This document shows positions 40,437 through 48,669 of a stretch of DNA of 64,000 nucleotides, one piece after another. Source of the stretch: Bacteroidota bacterium (GTDB lineage Bacteria > Bacteroidota > Bacteroidia > AKYH767-A > OLB10); assembly GCA_016713525.1 (NCBI GenBank), contig JADJOZ010000022.1:62001-126000 (forward strand). Reading direction: 5' to 3'. Within the stretch, counting starts at the first letter, position 1, and each line of letters opens with the position of its first letter. Position numbers and translations under genes: made by a program. The notes under the pieces were generated by a model. The model saw only the letters and a list, made by a program, of their open reading frames with translations. It was not told the DNA's origin and did not search any database.

Positions 40437-41383
40437 ATGAAACAAATCACAAAAAGAAAAGTACTCGTTATGAATTCAATGATAAAAAAAGGTTTTGCAG
40501 CTGCTGCCATCCTGCTCGGAAGTCTTTCCGCTCAGGCCCAGTTCGAGCCACAGTTTACTCAGTATATGTTCAATGAGATGTTCATCAATCCTGCCTATGC
40601 AGGATCCCGTGAACAGGTAGCCGCCACTATGCTGTACCGGAACCAATGGGTTGGTCTCGAAGGAGCGCCCAAAACGCAAACAGCCAGCATCAACGGTCCG
40701 CTGATGAACAAAAACTGGGACTTGGATTAACCATGATGAACGAAACTATTGGAGTTACCAAACAGTTTGCTGTATATGCCAGTTATGCATATCGCATTCA
40801 GGTAGGAACCAAAGGAGCATTCGCAATGGGAGTTCAGGGAGGATTCATCAACCACCAGGAAGATCTGAGCGAGGTAATAACAAACGAGGAAAACGACAAT
40901 GAATTTTTGTTTAATACTCCCCAGGTTGTACTTCCCAATGCCGGATATGGGATGTATTATAATACCGATAAATTTTATGCAGGTATTGCTATTCCCCGTA
41001 TGTTCCTGAATAAAGTAGCAGGCGATGGTTCAGCAGCAGTAACCAATAAACTGGATCTGAAAAACTGGCATTATTATTTTATGTCGGGATATGTATTTCC
41101 GGTATCTGAATCAGTGAAACTAAAACCTTCTGTTATGGTGAAAGCTGTTTCGGGAGCTCCGCTGATTGCTGATGTTACACTTCATGCATTGTTAAAAGAT
41201 GTATTCTGGCTGGGTGTAAGCTATAGAACAGAAGATTCCTTCGCAGGTCTGGCCACGTTCCAAATTACCCCGCAACTACGTATTGGTTATTCTTACGATT
41301 ATACACTAACCGAACTGAATAATTACAACAACGGAACACACGAAATTCATCTGGGATACGATTTCTCCTTCAATAAGAAATAA
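40437..41383 (+). CDS. PorP/SprF family outer-membrane protein, copy 2 (one-base frameshift near 40712)
   Basis: About 314 residues. N-terminus ends in a signal peptide SLSAQAQ unrelated in sequence to that of copy 1; translation may start at 40437 or, giving a more typical signal peptide, at ATG 40470. From FEPQFTQYMFNEM on it is almost identical to copy 1. The frame breaks in an A5 run at 40710-40714; six A, as in copy 1, gives MNKKLGLGLTMMN. It ends DFSFNKK at 41383 and lacks the VVTPRYF tail of copy 1. Position after the giant adhesin suggests it is the dedicated SprF-type partner. Confidence 0.9.
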
Positions 41384-41691
41384 GGTTGTCTAAAAAAGCA
41401 AATTATAATTTAATAATGAAAAAAAGGCCTTCAAAGCCGACAAGTCTGAATTCATTTTTATTTAAAGGATAAGGACAAGAGGGGCGTTCCTCGTTAAATC
41501 ACCGCTGGTACACTCATGTTGAAAAAGGAACTTAACGGCTTAGCAATAGGACTTTAAAAAAATCCGGCTTAAGCGACATTTTTGTCTCAAGAACAGGCAT
41601 TGACTTGTCGTCCCTTGTCCCGTCTCAGGTCCACTTGTCGTTCCATCTTTAAAAAAGCGGGACGGGCTTTCTCAGTCTTAGGATTGAGAAA
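41384..41691. other. Gene-free convergent gap between PorP/SprF copy 2 and groL
   Basis: AT-rich, without a credible ORF. A weak stem AAAGC/GCTTT followed by T on the minus strand (about 41650-41665) could terminate groESL transcription. A short motif ACTTGTCG occurs twice around 41599-41642. Nothing else is recognisable. Confidence 0.5.
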
Positions 41692-43323
41692 TCACATCAT
41701 TCCATCCATTCCGCCCATACCTGCTGGCATTGCCGGAGCTTTATCTTCCTTTACTTCAGCAAGAACGCATTCAGTTGTAAGCAACATACCTGCGATTGAT
41801 GCAGCATTTTCTAATGCAACACGAGTTACCTTAGTAGGATCAATTACACCGGCAGCAAGCATTTTTTCATAAACTTCAGTACGTGCATTATAACCATAAT
41901 CGTCTTTTCCTTCACGAACTTTCTGGATTACAATTGAACCTTCACCACCTGCATTAGCAACAATCTGACGCAATGGCTCTTCAAGCGCACGACGGATGAT
42001 TGCAATACCTGTGTTTTCATCTTCATTGATTCCGGTCAGGTTATCAATAGCCTTAATTGCACGGATGTAAGCAACGCCTCCACCAGGTACAATTCCTTCT
42101 TCAACAGCAGCACGAGTTGCACTTAAAGCATCATCTACCCGATCTTTCTTTTCTTTCATTTCTACTTCAGTAGCAGCGCCTACATAAAGAACTGCAACAC
42201 CACCGGCAAGTTTCGCAAGACGTTCCTGAAGTTTTTCTTTATCATAATCAGAAGTTGTAGTCTCGATTTGAGCTTTAATCTGATTCACACGACCAGTGAT
42301 ATCAGTCTTTTTACCTGCTCCACCTACAACAGTTGTATTGTCTTTGTCAATGGTGATTTTTTCTGCTTTGCCTAATTTGGTAAGATCTGCATCTTCCAGT
42401 TTGAAGCCCAGTTCTTCAGAAATTACCGTTCCACCTGTCAATATTGCAATATCTTCCATCATTGCTTTTCTGCGATCACCAAAACCAGGCGATTTAACAG
42501 CAGCAATTTTCAGTGATCCACGGATTTTGTTTACAACCAGAGTTGCTAATGCTTCTCCGTCTACATCTTCAGCAATGATCAAAAGTGGCTTTCCTGTTTG
42601 AACAACCTTCTCTAATACAGGAAGCAATTCTTTCATATTGGAGACTTTTTTATCATACAACAAAATGTATGGCATTTCCAATACGGCTTCCATCTTATCA
42701 GCATTGGTTACAAAGTATGGAGAAATGTAACCACGATCAAATTGCATACCTTCAACTACTTCAACTGTAGTCTCTGTTCCTTTTGCTTCTTCAACGGTGA
42801 TAACACCTTCTTTTTTTACTTTTTCCATTGCCTGAGCGATCAGCTTACCAATTTCATGATCGCTGTTTGCGGAAATTGTAGCTACTTGCTCAATTTTTTT
42901 ATTGTCGTCACCAACCGATTTGCTTTGCTTTTTCAGATTCTCGATTACTGCGATTACTGCTTTGTCGATTCCGCGCTTCAAATCCATTGGATTTGCTCCT
43001 GCAGCAACATTTTTTAATCCTGCAGTGATGATTGCTTGCGCAAGCACTGTTGCCGTGGTTGTTCCATCTCCTGCAACATCGGCAGTCTTCGATGCAACTT
43101 CTTTCAGCATTTGAGCTCCCATGTTTTCCACAGGATGCTTCAGTTCAATTTCTTTAGCAACACTTACACCGTCTTTAGTGATCGATGGTGCGCCATATTT
43201 TTTGTCAATGATTACATTACGACCTTTTGGTCCAAGAGTAACTTTTACTGCATTCGCTAAAGCGTCAACGCCTCTTTTCAGAGCATCACGTGCTTCAAGG
43301 TTAAAGGTGATATCTTTTGCCAT
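41692..43323 (-). CDS. groL: Chaperonin GroEL (60 kDa)
   Basis: 543 residues with the family blocks GRNVIIDKKYGAPSITKDG, AGDGTTTATVLAQAI and DDALSATRAAVEEGIVPGGG, and the C-terminal Gly-Met-rich tail (GGMGGMDGMM-like). It forms the double-ring folding chamber with GroES in the cytoplasm. It lies 56 bases downstream of groS, so the two form an operon. Frame intact and length normal. Confidence 0.98.
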   Translation of the reverse strand: MAKDITFNLEARDALKRGVDALANAVKVTLGPKGRNVIIDKKYGAPSITKDGVSVAKEIELKHPVENMGAQMLKEVASKTADVAGDGTTTATVLAQAIITAGLKNVAAGANPMDLKRGIDKAVIAVIENLKKQSKSVGDDNKKIEQVATISANSDHEIGKLIAQAMEKVKKEGVITVEEAKGTETTVEVVEGMQFDRGYISPYFVTNADKMEAVLEMPYILLYDKKVSNMKELLPVLEKVVQTGKPLLIIAEDVDGEALATLVVNKIRGSLKIAAVKSPGFGDRRKAMMEDIAILTGGTVISEELGFKLEDADLTKLGKAEKITIDKDNTTVVGGAGKKTDITGRVNQIKAQIETTTSDYDKEKLQERLAKLAGGVAVLYVGAATEVEMKEKKDRVDDALSATRAAVEEGIVPGGGVAYIRAIKAIDNLTGINEDENTGIAIIRRALEEPLRQIVANAGGEGSIVIQKVREGKDDYGYNARTEVYEKMLAAGVIDPTKVTRVALENAASIAGMLLTTECVLAEVKEDKAPAMPAGMGGMDGMM

Positions 43324-43379
43324 TTTGTTTTTATAGATTTTAGAATAGTTAATTTAATGGATTTACTTGAAATCAGAAA

Positions 43380-43658
43380 TTATATAACTGCGAAAATATC
43401 AGATTCACGCATGATCAGATATTCTTTCCCTTCATGTGTGATTTCTGTGCCTGCATATTTACCATATAAAATGGTGTCGCCAACTTTAACGGTCATTGGC
43501 TCATCTTTTTTACCTGTTCCTACTGCAATTACTTTTCCCTGTTGTGGCTTTTCTTTTGCCGTGTCAGGAATAATGATCCCACTCTTTGTTTTTTCCTCAG
43601 CAGCCGATACCTCAACTATTACCCGGTCGGCTAATGGTGTAATCTTAATTTTGCTCAT
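43380..43658 (-). CDS. groS: Co-chaperonin GroES (10 kDa)
   Basis: 92 residues. PLADRVIVEVSAAEEKTKSG at the N-terminus, then GIIIPDTAKEKPQQGKVIAVG (mobile loop region) and the GEEYLIMRESDI-type end (here GKEYLIMRESDIFAVI). It caps the GroEL cylinder. It is the first gene of groSL; a sigma-54-like promoter lies about 55 bases upstream of the ATG and a terminator of the preceding secG lies beyond that. Confidence 0.97.
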   Translation of the reverse strand: MSKIKITPLADRVIVEVSAAEEKTKSGIIIPDTAKEKPQQGKVIAVGTGKKDEPMTVKVGDTILYGKYAGTEITHEGKEYLIMRESDIFAVI

Positions 43659-43713
43659 GTTTGTATAGATTTTTTAGGGTTGTTTTATGAAAGTTTTTCT
43701 TAGGCTTTGCCTC

Positions 43714-43731
43714 CTGCATCTTCTGTGCCAA
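43714..43731 (-). promoter_or_regulatory. Candidate sigma-54 (-24/-12) promoter of groSL
   Basis: Minus-strand TTGGCACAGAAGATGCAG matches TGGCAC-N5-TTGCA except one base, with GG and GC exactly ten bases apart, as sigma-54 RNA polymerase requires. It lies about 55 bases before groS. A sigma-54 activator gene is encoded 2 kb upstream in the same gene set. No Bacteroidota -33/-7 pair was seen at a better position, but a single motif match can be chance. Confidence 0.4.
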
Positions 43732-43771
43732 CAGGTCTTTTGTGCCAGTTTTTCAGTTCATGGCAGTGATC

Positions 43772-43816
43772 AAAAAAAGATGTCACAGAAGTTTGTCAAA
43801 CTGACAGTCTGTGACA
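43772..43816 (-). terminator. Terminator of secG with nested inverted repeats
   Basis: On the minus strand TGTCACAG ... CTGTGACA forms an 8-bp outer stem, with TGTCA-GTT-TGACA as a nearly concentric inner stem, followed by TCTTTTTTT. It overlaps the end of the secG frame as read but falls just after the stop of the frame-repaired secG (43839). The nested dyad could also bind a regulator of groSL. Confidence 0.65.
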
Positions 43817-44200
43817 CCTTTTATATGGTTGTACCCGATTATTGAGCGGTTGCTGGCGCTGCCAGCAGGCTGACCATCTGCCGGTCCCGCTGGTCGGTGC
43901 TTGTGGCACTCCTTGTGTTGGAACTGCCGCATTATCAATTTGTTCCTGAATAACTGAAGTGGTTTCTACTTCCTGTGTTTTTGGCATTACCATAGTGCCG
44001 GCAATGCTGAATACCATCAGTGCAATCGCTAATCCCCAGGTTAGTTTTTCTAAAACATCCGTAGTTTTACGAACACCCATGATTTGATTCGACGAACTAA
44101 AGCCTGATGCTAATCCGCCACCTTTTGAATTCTGTACTAATACTACCAATGCAAGCAGGATGCAAATGATAATGATGAAAACGGTTATTGCAGTATACAT
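43796..44200 (-). CDS. secG: Protein translocase subunit SecG (likely frameshifted tail)
   Basis: N-terminal half is typical SecG: membrane helix MYTAITVFIIIICILLALVVL, then VQNSKGGGLASGFSSSNQIMGVRKTTD, then a second helix around LTWGLAIALMVFSIAGT. SecG is the small accessory subunit of the SecYEG channel. As read, the last ~27 residues (RWSACWQRQQ onward) are atypical, basic and Cys/Trp-containing, and run into a hairpin. Adding one C near 43878 gives QMVSLLAAPATAQ and a stop at 43839, which looks like a normal Pro/Ala/Gln tail of this phylum. The identity is firm; the tail repair is inference. Confidence 0.9.
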   Translation of the reverse strand: MYTAITVFIIIICILLALVVLVQNSKGGGLASGFSSSNQIMGVRKTTDVLEKLTWGLAIALMVFSIAGTMVMPKTQEVETTSVIQEQIDNAAVPTQGVPQAPTSGTGRWSACWQRQQPLNNRVQPYKRCHRLSV

Positions 44201-44240
44201 TTTGTTTGTAATTTATTTATAATCAGTGTAATAAATGTTG

Positions 44241-45307
44241 TTATGAGCTTCCTTTTTGCTCTAATTCCTTAATGAGGGCTGCAAAGTAAGTACTTTTTTC
44301 CGGAATTTTCAACTTTAATCGCTCATAAGTTTCAATTGCCTTCCGTAAATTCCCTTGCTGGGCATAAATCCTGGCCAGTGTCTCAGAAATAAGATCTTCA
44401 TGCTCTACCAGACTTTTCCGGGCCATATTGCCAGGTGAATAAAATTCACTTTTCGCCGGTACTATCCTGGGTTCACTCTCTATAAATCTTTCAATAATGT
44501 GATCTGTAACCTTTTCTTTTTTAGGCAAATGCGGTTCTTTAGCTGGTTGAACCTCGTCAGGTTTCAGTTCATTGATCTTTTCAACAGGCACTACTGGAAC
44601 CCGTTTTAACTGCAACCATTCCGCAAATGAATGTACTCCCGCTTCTTTCTTGACCGGTTTTGGTTCATTCCCGGTTGTTGGTTCCAACTTTTCCTGTCTT
44701 TCCTGATATAGTTCTTCAATATTTATAGGTCCAACAATTTCCGGTTTTGGACAACTGCTTCAATGGCAGATGTCTCTTTTGCAATCACTTCCTCTTTTTT
44801 ATCTTCAGGTATTGAAGGTGCCTCTGCAACTTCAGGCGTTTCACCATTCAATTCACGTAAACGCTGTTCAATAATCGCCCTCGGGTCAGTTGGGATTTCA
44901 GTGGTTGATTCAACTTCTTGTTTTACTACCTGAAGAACCGGTATATTTTCAATATGCTCTTTTTCTTTTATTTCGGTTGCTGTTGTTTCTATATGCTGAC
45001 TATTTACAGTTTCAGTTGCTGTAACCGGTTCCTGCACTTTTTCCGGAACTGCCTTCATATGTATGACTTCAGGAATTTCTTCTTTAATCAGTCGATACAA
45101 TACAGTGCGGTCAGGTGCATATGCCGATGCTTTTCGCAGATAACTTTCAAAACGTATGTTTTCGTGACCGTGATATTGTTTTGCAAGCAGCAAATGTGCA
45201 TTCTGGTAATAAGGAAATCTTTCCGTGATATCTTCCAGCTCTGAAACCAGATTCAAATTGATTGTGGCAGGCGTGCGAAGCAGTTGAATGAATTGTTCTT
45301 TCGTCAT
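44241..45307 (-). CDS. Bacteroidota hypothetical protein with C-terminal TPR-like segment (frameshift near 44749)
   Basis: Two consecutive frames form one gene of about 355 residues. The N-terminal part (FIQLLRTPATINLNLVSELE, then FPYYQNAHLLLAKQYHG) looks helical; the middle is long, acidic and probably disordered; the C-terminus ISETLARIYAQQGNLRKAIE is a TPR-type helix pair. The break lies at CC (44749-44750 on the plus strand); one more C restores VVPKPEIVGPINIEELYQE. Placement between lptE and secG is typical for this family in the phylum. Function unknown; a scaffolding or assembly role is only a guess from the TPR-like end. Confidence 0.75.
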
Positions 45308-45311
45308 ATTG

Positions 45312-45818
45312 CTACCAGTTAATCATTGCTTTATTAAAAATATCATCAACCAGCTGATTACAAATTTCACTTATGAGCTGATTCTCAACTGTACTCAGAT
45401 TTTGTTTGGAATCATAATCTGCGTACCTCGAAAATGAACTCTCGAAATTTTGCTTTTCATCTTTGGTATTGATGAATTTTACTTTGACTGTTATAGTCAG
45501 CCGGTTTAATGCAGCTTGCTCATTTCCCTGAATCGCCGTGGGTTGACTGTTGTAATCACTGATGTATCCTTCAAAACTGATATCTCCAACAGAATTTGTC
45601 TGCGTGAGGTTTGTCTGTGATACAAATTTGTCCTTTAACTTCTCTGTGAAAACCTGACTCAATGAAGGTTGAACTAAAGAAGCCTGATTCGGAAAACTGG
45701 CTATTGAAATGGTCTTGATTTCAGGAGAAATAGATGCTCCTGTAAATGAATATACATCACATCCGGTAATTGCAAAACAGGAGGTAAGCAGAAGTAAAGA
45801 TGCAACTAGTTTTCGCAT
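45312..45818 (-). CDS. lptE: LptE-family lipoprotein
   Basis: 168 residues. Lipoprotein signal with lipobox ITGC (Cys20), then DVYSFTGASISPEIKTISI, the start characteristic of the Bacteroidota LptE family. By family it is the outer-membrane lipoprotein that plugs LptD during lipopolysaccharide insertion. It lies 5 bases downstream-adjacent to the TPR-type gene and 11 bases from the sigma-54 activator, so likely cotranscribed with miaB. Confidence 0.82.
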   Translation of the reverse strand: MRKLVASLLLLTSCFAITGCDVYSFTGASISPEIKTISIASFPNQASLVQPSLSQVFTEKLKDKFVSQTNLTQTNSVGDISFEGYISDYNSQPTAIQGNEQAALNRLTITVKVKFINTKDEKQNFESSFSRYADYDSKQNLSTVENQLISEICNQLVDDIFNKAMINW

Positions 45819-45829
45819 ATGCTCAGCCG

Positions 45830-47047
45830 TTATTTAATATCGTATTCTTTAATTTTCCTGTAAAGAGTCCGTTCTGATATTCCCAACTCCTTAGCCGCAT
45901 ACTTGCGTTTTCCACGATGCTTTTCTATAGCCCTTTTAATTATTTCTTTTTCTTTTTCTTCCAGCGAAAGCAACTCTTCAGCCAATTCCTCATGAGGTGA
46001 ATCACTCACCTGCTGAATGGAAATAGCGGGTGGCTGTGAAACCGATATGCCCGGACTGAATTCCTGATAAAGCTTGTCTATAATCTGTGAATTGTTTTCA
46101 TGAATGGATCCTGGAATATTGCCTTCTGAAATCAATTCCACAACAAGTTTCTTCAAATCTACAATGTCTTTTTTCATCTCAAAAAGTACTTTGTAAAGCA
46201 ATTCTCTTTCTGAGAAATCTCCTCCCTTGTTTTCATCTTTCACCAAAACCGGCAACCGACTTCCTGTATCCTGAGGAATGTATTTCATCAGGATTTCAGC
46301 ATTGATATTTTTCTGTCGTTCCAGAATAGAAAGCTGCTCGGTAACGTTTTTTAATTGACGCACATTCCCGGGCCACCTGTAATCACTTAATAGCTGCATC
46401 GCATCTGGCTGCAATACCACCGTAGGCATTTTGTACCGCTCTGCAAAATCGTTTGCAAATTTCCGGAATAATAAATGAATGTCTTCTTTACGCTGTCTCA
46501 AAGCAGGAACCTGAATGGGAACAGTGTTAAGACGGTAATATAAATCTTCACGAAACTTGTTGTTGTGAATTGCTTCCTGCAAGTTTACATTCGTTGCAGC
46601 AACCACACGAACATCTGTTTTCAATGTTTTAGATGAACCAACTTTTAAAAATTCACCACTCTCAAGCACTCGCAATAAACGTACTTGAGTCAGCAATGGT
46701 AACTCTGCAACTTCATCTAAGAAAATGGTTCCTCCATTCACTACTTCAAAATATCCTTTGCGCGCTTCATGAGCTCCTGTAAACGCTCCTTTTTCGTGCC
46801 CGAATAATTCTGAAGCAATTGTTCCTTCAGGAATAGCACCACAATTCACTGCTATATATGGACCATGTTTACGGGCACTCAACTGATGTATGATTTGAGG
46901 GAAAACTTCTTTCCCGGTACCACTTTCTCCGGTTATCAATACAGTAATATCAGTCGGCGCAACTTGTCGCGCTGTGTCTATTGCGTGGTCCAGTAAAGGT
47001 GAATGACCTATAATACCAAATCGTTGCTTTATATCCTGAATATTCAT
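45830..47047 (-). CDS. Sigma-54-interacting transcriptional activator (AAA+, Fis-type HTH, no receiver)
   Basis: 405 residues. The AAA+ domain starts at once: Walker A GESGTGKE (residues 40-47), the sigma-54 contact loop GAFTGA (87-92), Walker B IFLDEVAEL (near 108-116), and WPGNVRQLKN. A C-terminal Fis-type helix-turn-helix (KRKYAAKELGISERTLYRKI) binds DNA. No N-terminal sensor or receiver domain is present, so activity is likely set by expression, by a partner, or by the ~80-residue linker. It opens promoters held by sigma-54 RNA polymerase. It lies 18 bases after miaB. Confidence 0.93.
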   Translation of the reverse strand: MNIQDIKQRFGIIGHSPLLDHAIDTARQVAPTDITVLITGESGTGKEVFPQIIHQLSARKHGPYIAVNCGAIPEGTIASELFGHEKGAFTGAHEARKGYFEVVNGGTIFLDEVAELPLLTQVRLLRVLESGEFLKVGSSKTLKTDVRVVAATNVNLQEAIHNNKFREDLYYRLNTVPIQVPALRQRKEDIHLLFRKFANDFAERYKMPTVVLQPDAMQLLSDYRWPGNVRQLKNVTEQLSILERQKNINAEILMKYIPQDTGSRLPVLVKDENKGGDFSERELLYKVLFEMKKDIVDLKKLVVELISEGNIPGSIHENNSQIIDKLYQEFSPGISVSQPPAISIQQVSDSPHEELAEELLSLEEKEKEIIKRAIEKHRGKRKYAAKELGISERTLYRKIKEYDIK

Positions 47048-47065
47048 TCTTTGTTAGTTTAAAAG

Positions 47066-48508
47066 CTATGCCTTATTAACTACTTCTCCTATTAATGTGG
47101 CAGCAGTACAATCTGATGCATATACATCTACATATTCTCCCTTTTTGTGATTTCCTGCTGGAAATACCATTACTATATTTCCTGTGGTTCGACCCATTAA
47201 GTAGTCGGCCGATTTCTTTGATGGGCCTTCAATTAATACACGATGCACCTGACCTTTCATAGCATAGGTGCGTTCTTTTGACAACGATTGTTGTAGTGCA
47301 ACAATCTCTGCAAGTCGCCTGCTTTTTACTGACTCATCTACATCATCCTTATACTCACGTTCCGCTTGTGTCCTCGGACGTTCTGAATATTTATACATGT
47401 ATGAAAATTGATATCCCACCCATTTCATAAGTGATAATGTTTCCTGATGATCCTCTTCTGTCTCACCACAAAATCCGGAAATGGTATCAGTCGACAAGGA
47501 ACATCCCGGAAGTATTCTCCGTATGGCTTCAATTCGCTCCATATACATTTCCCTGGTATACCCACGGTTCATCCGTTGTAATACGCGTGTGCTACCTGAT
47601 TGTACCGGTAAATGTATGTACTTGCAAATATTATCATAACGGGCAATCACATGTAATGCATCATCAGTCATGTCACGTGGATTGGATGTAGAAAACCGAA
47701 CTCTTAATTCAGGTGAAACCAATGCTACACGTTCCATCAGTTGAGCAAACGATGTGCTGGTGTTGCGTTGCTCCTCTGTTAGAATTTCTTTCTTTAAACC
47801 ACCTCCGGCCCATATATAGGAATCTACATTCTGACCCAGTAAAGTAATTTCACGATAACCTCTCTCAAATAAGTCACGTACTTCCGCAACAATTGATTCC
47901 GGATCACGGCTCCTTTCACGTCCTCTGGTAAAAGGTACTACACAAAATGAACACATATTATCGCATCCCCGGGTAATGGAGACAAATGCAGTAACTCCAT
48001 TGCTTCCCAAACGAACCGGACTTATATCTCCATAGGTCTCTTCCCGCGACAATAATACATTTACTGCCTTCTGACCACTGTCAACCGATTCAATGAGTTT
48101 TGGCAAATCCCGATAGGAATCCGGACCCGCTACAATGTCGATTAATTTCTCTTCTTCCAAAAGTTTCGACTTCAATCTTTCTGCCATGCAGCCCAAAACG
48201 CCGATTATTAAGTCCGGCTTTTGTTGCTTCCTTTTTTTAAATTCAGTTAATCGCTGCCGAACCCGCAATTCTGCGTTTTCCCGGATTGCACAGGTGTTCA
48301 AAAATACAACATCAGCCTCCGACTCATCGGTGGTTGTTTCATATCCGTGTTTGGTCAAAATTGACGCAATTATCTCACTATCAGAGAAATTCATAGCACA
48401 ACCGTAACTCTCCAAATAGAGTTTCCGGGTGCCTTGACTCATCGTACTTTCAACCATCACTGCCTCGCCCTGGCGCGATTCATCAATGACTTTATTTTCC
48501 TGAATCAT
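47066..48508 (-). CDS. miaB: tRNA-2-methylthio-N6-dimethylallyladenosine synthase MiaB
   Basis: 480 residues. N-terminal UPF0004 domain with YLESYGCAMNFSDSE and two further Cys (NTCAIRENAE, GVLGCMAERL) for the auxiliary cluster; radical-SAM motif GCDNMCSFCVVPFTRG (C-x3-C-x2-C); C-terminal TRAM domain (VLIEGPSKKSADYLMGRT). It methylthiolates i6A37 in tRNAs reading U-starting codons. It is the first gene of the minus-strand run and has a near-perfect Bacteroidota promoter upstream. The N-terminal ~28 residues preceding KLYLESYG are longer than in E. coli but common in this phylum. Confidence 0.96.
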   Translation of the reverse strand: MIQENKVIDESRQGEAVMVESTMSQGTRKLYLESYGCAMNFSDSEIIASILTKHGYETTTDESEADVVFLNTCAIRENAELRVRQRLTEFKKRKQQKPDLIIGVLGCMAERLKSKLLEEEKLIDIVAGPDSYRDLPKLIESVDSGQKAVNVLLSREETYGDISPVRLGSNGVTAFVSITRGCDNMCSFCVVPFTRGRERSRDPESIVAEVRDLFERGYREITLLGQNVDSYIWAGGGLKKEILTEEQRNTSTSFAQLMERVALVSPELRVRFSTSNPRDMTDDALHVIARYDNICKYIHLPVQSGSTRVLQRMNRGYTREMYMERIEAIRRILPGCSLSTDTISGFCGETEEDHQETLSLMKWVGYQFSYMYKYSERPRTQAEREYKDDVDESVKSRRLAEIVALQQSLSKERTYAMKGQVHRVLIEGPSKKSADYLMGRTTGNIVMVFPAGNHKKGEYVDVYASDCTAATLIGEVVNKA

Positions 48509-48530
48509 TAGTTTTTTTGTTACTTTTGGA

Positions 48531-48561
48531 CAAAATTAGTGATTTTTGAGCATCTGACAAA
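48531..48561 (-). promoter_or_regulatory. Bacteroidota-type promoter of miaB
   Basis: On the minus strand TTTG (48561-48558), 19-base spacer, TAATTTTG (48538-48531): an exact match to TTTG-N19-TAnnTTTG. It lies 23 bases before the miaB ATG. Confidence 0.7.
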
Positions 48562-48580
48562 ATGTCACTTTTAGGCCTCA

Positions 48581-48613
48581 TTTGGAGGTTTCTAATTTTA
48601 ATTCTTTACTTTG
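48581..48613 (+). promoter_or_regulatory. Bacteroidota-type promoter of topA
   Basis: TTTG (48581-48584), 21-base spacer, TTACTTTG (48606-48613), one mismatch to TAnnTTTG. It is arranged divergently with the miaB promoter, 20 bp apart, and lies 56 bases before the topA ATG. Confidence 0.55.
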
Positions 48614-48669
48614 CCCGCCGTTTTAAAATGAGGCGGCACTTATTATTAGTTTAAATTTTAGTTTAAAAA

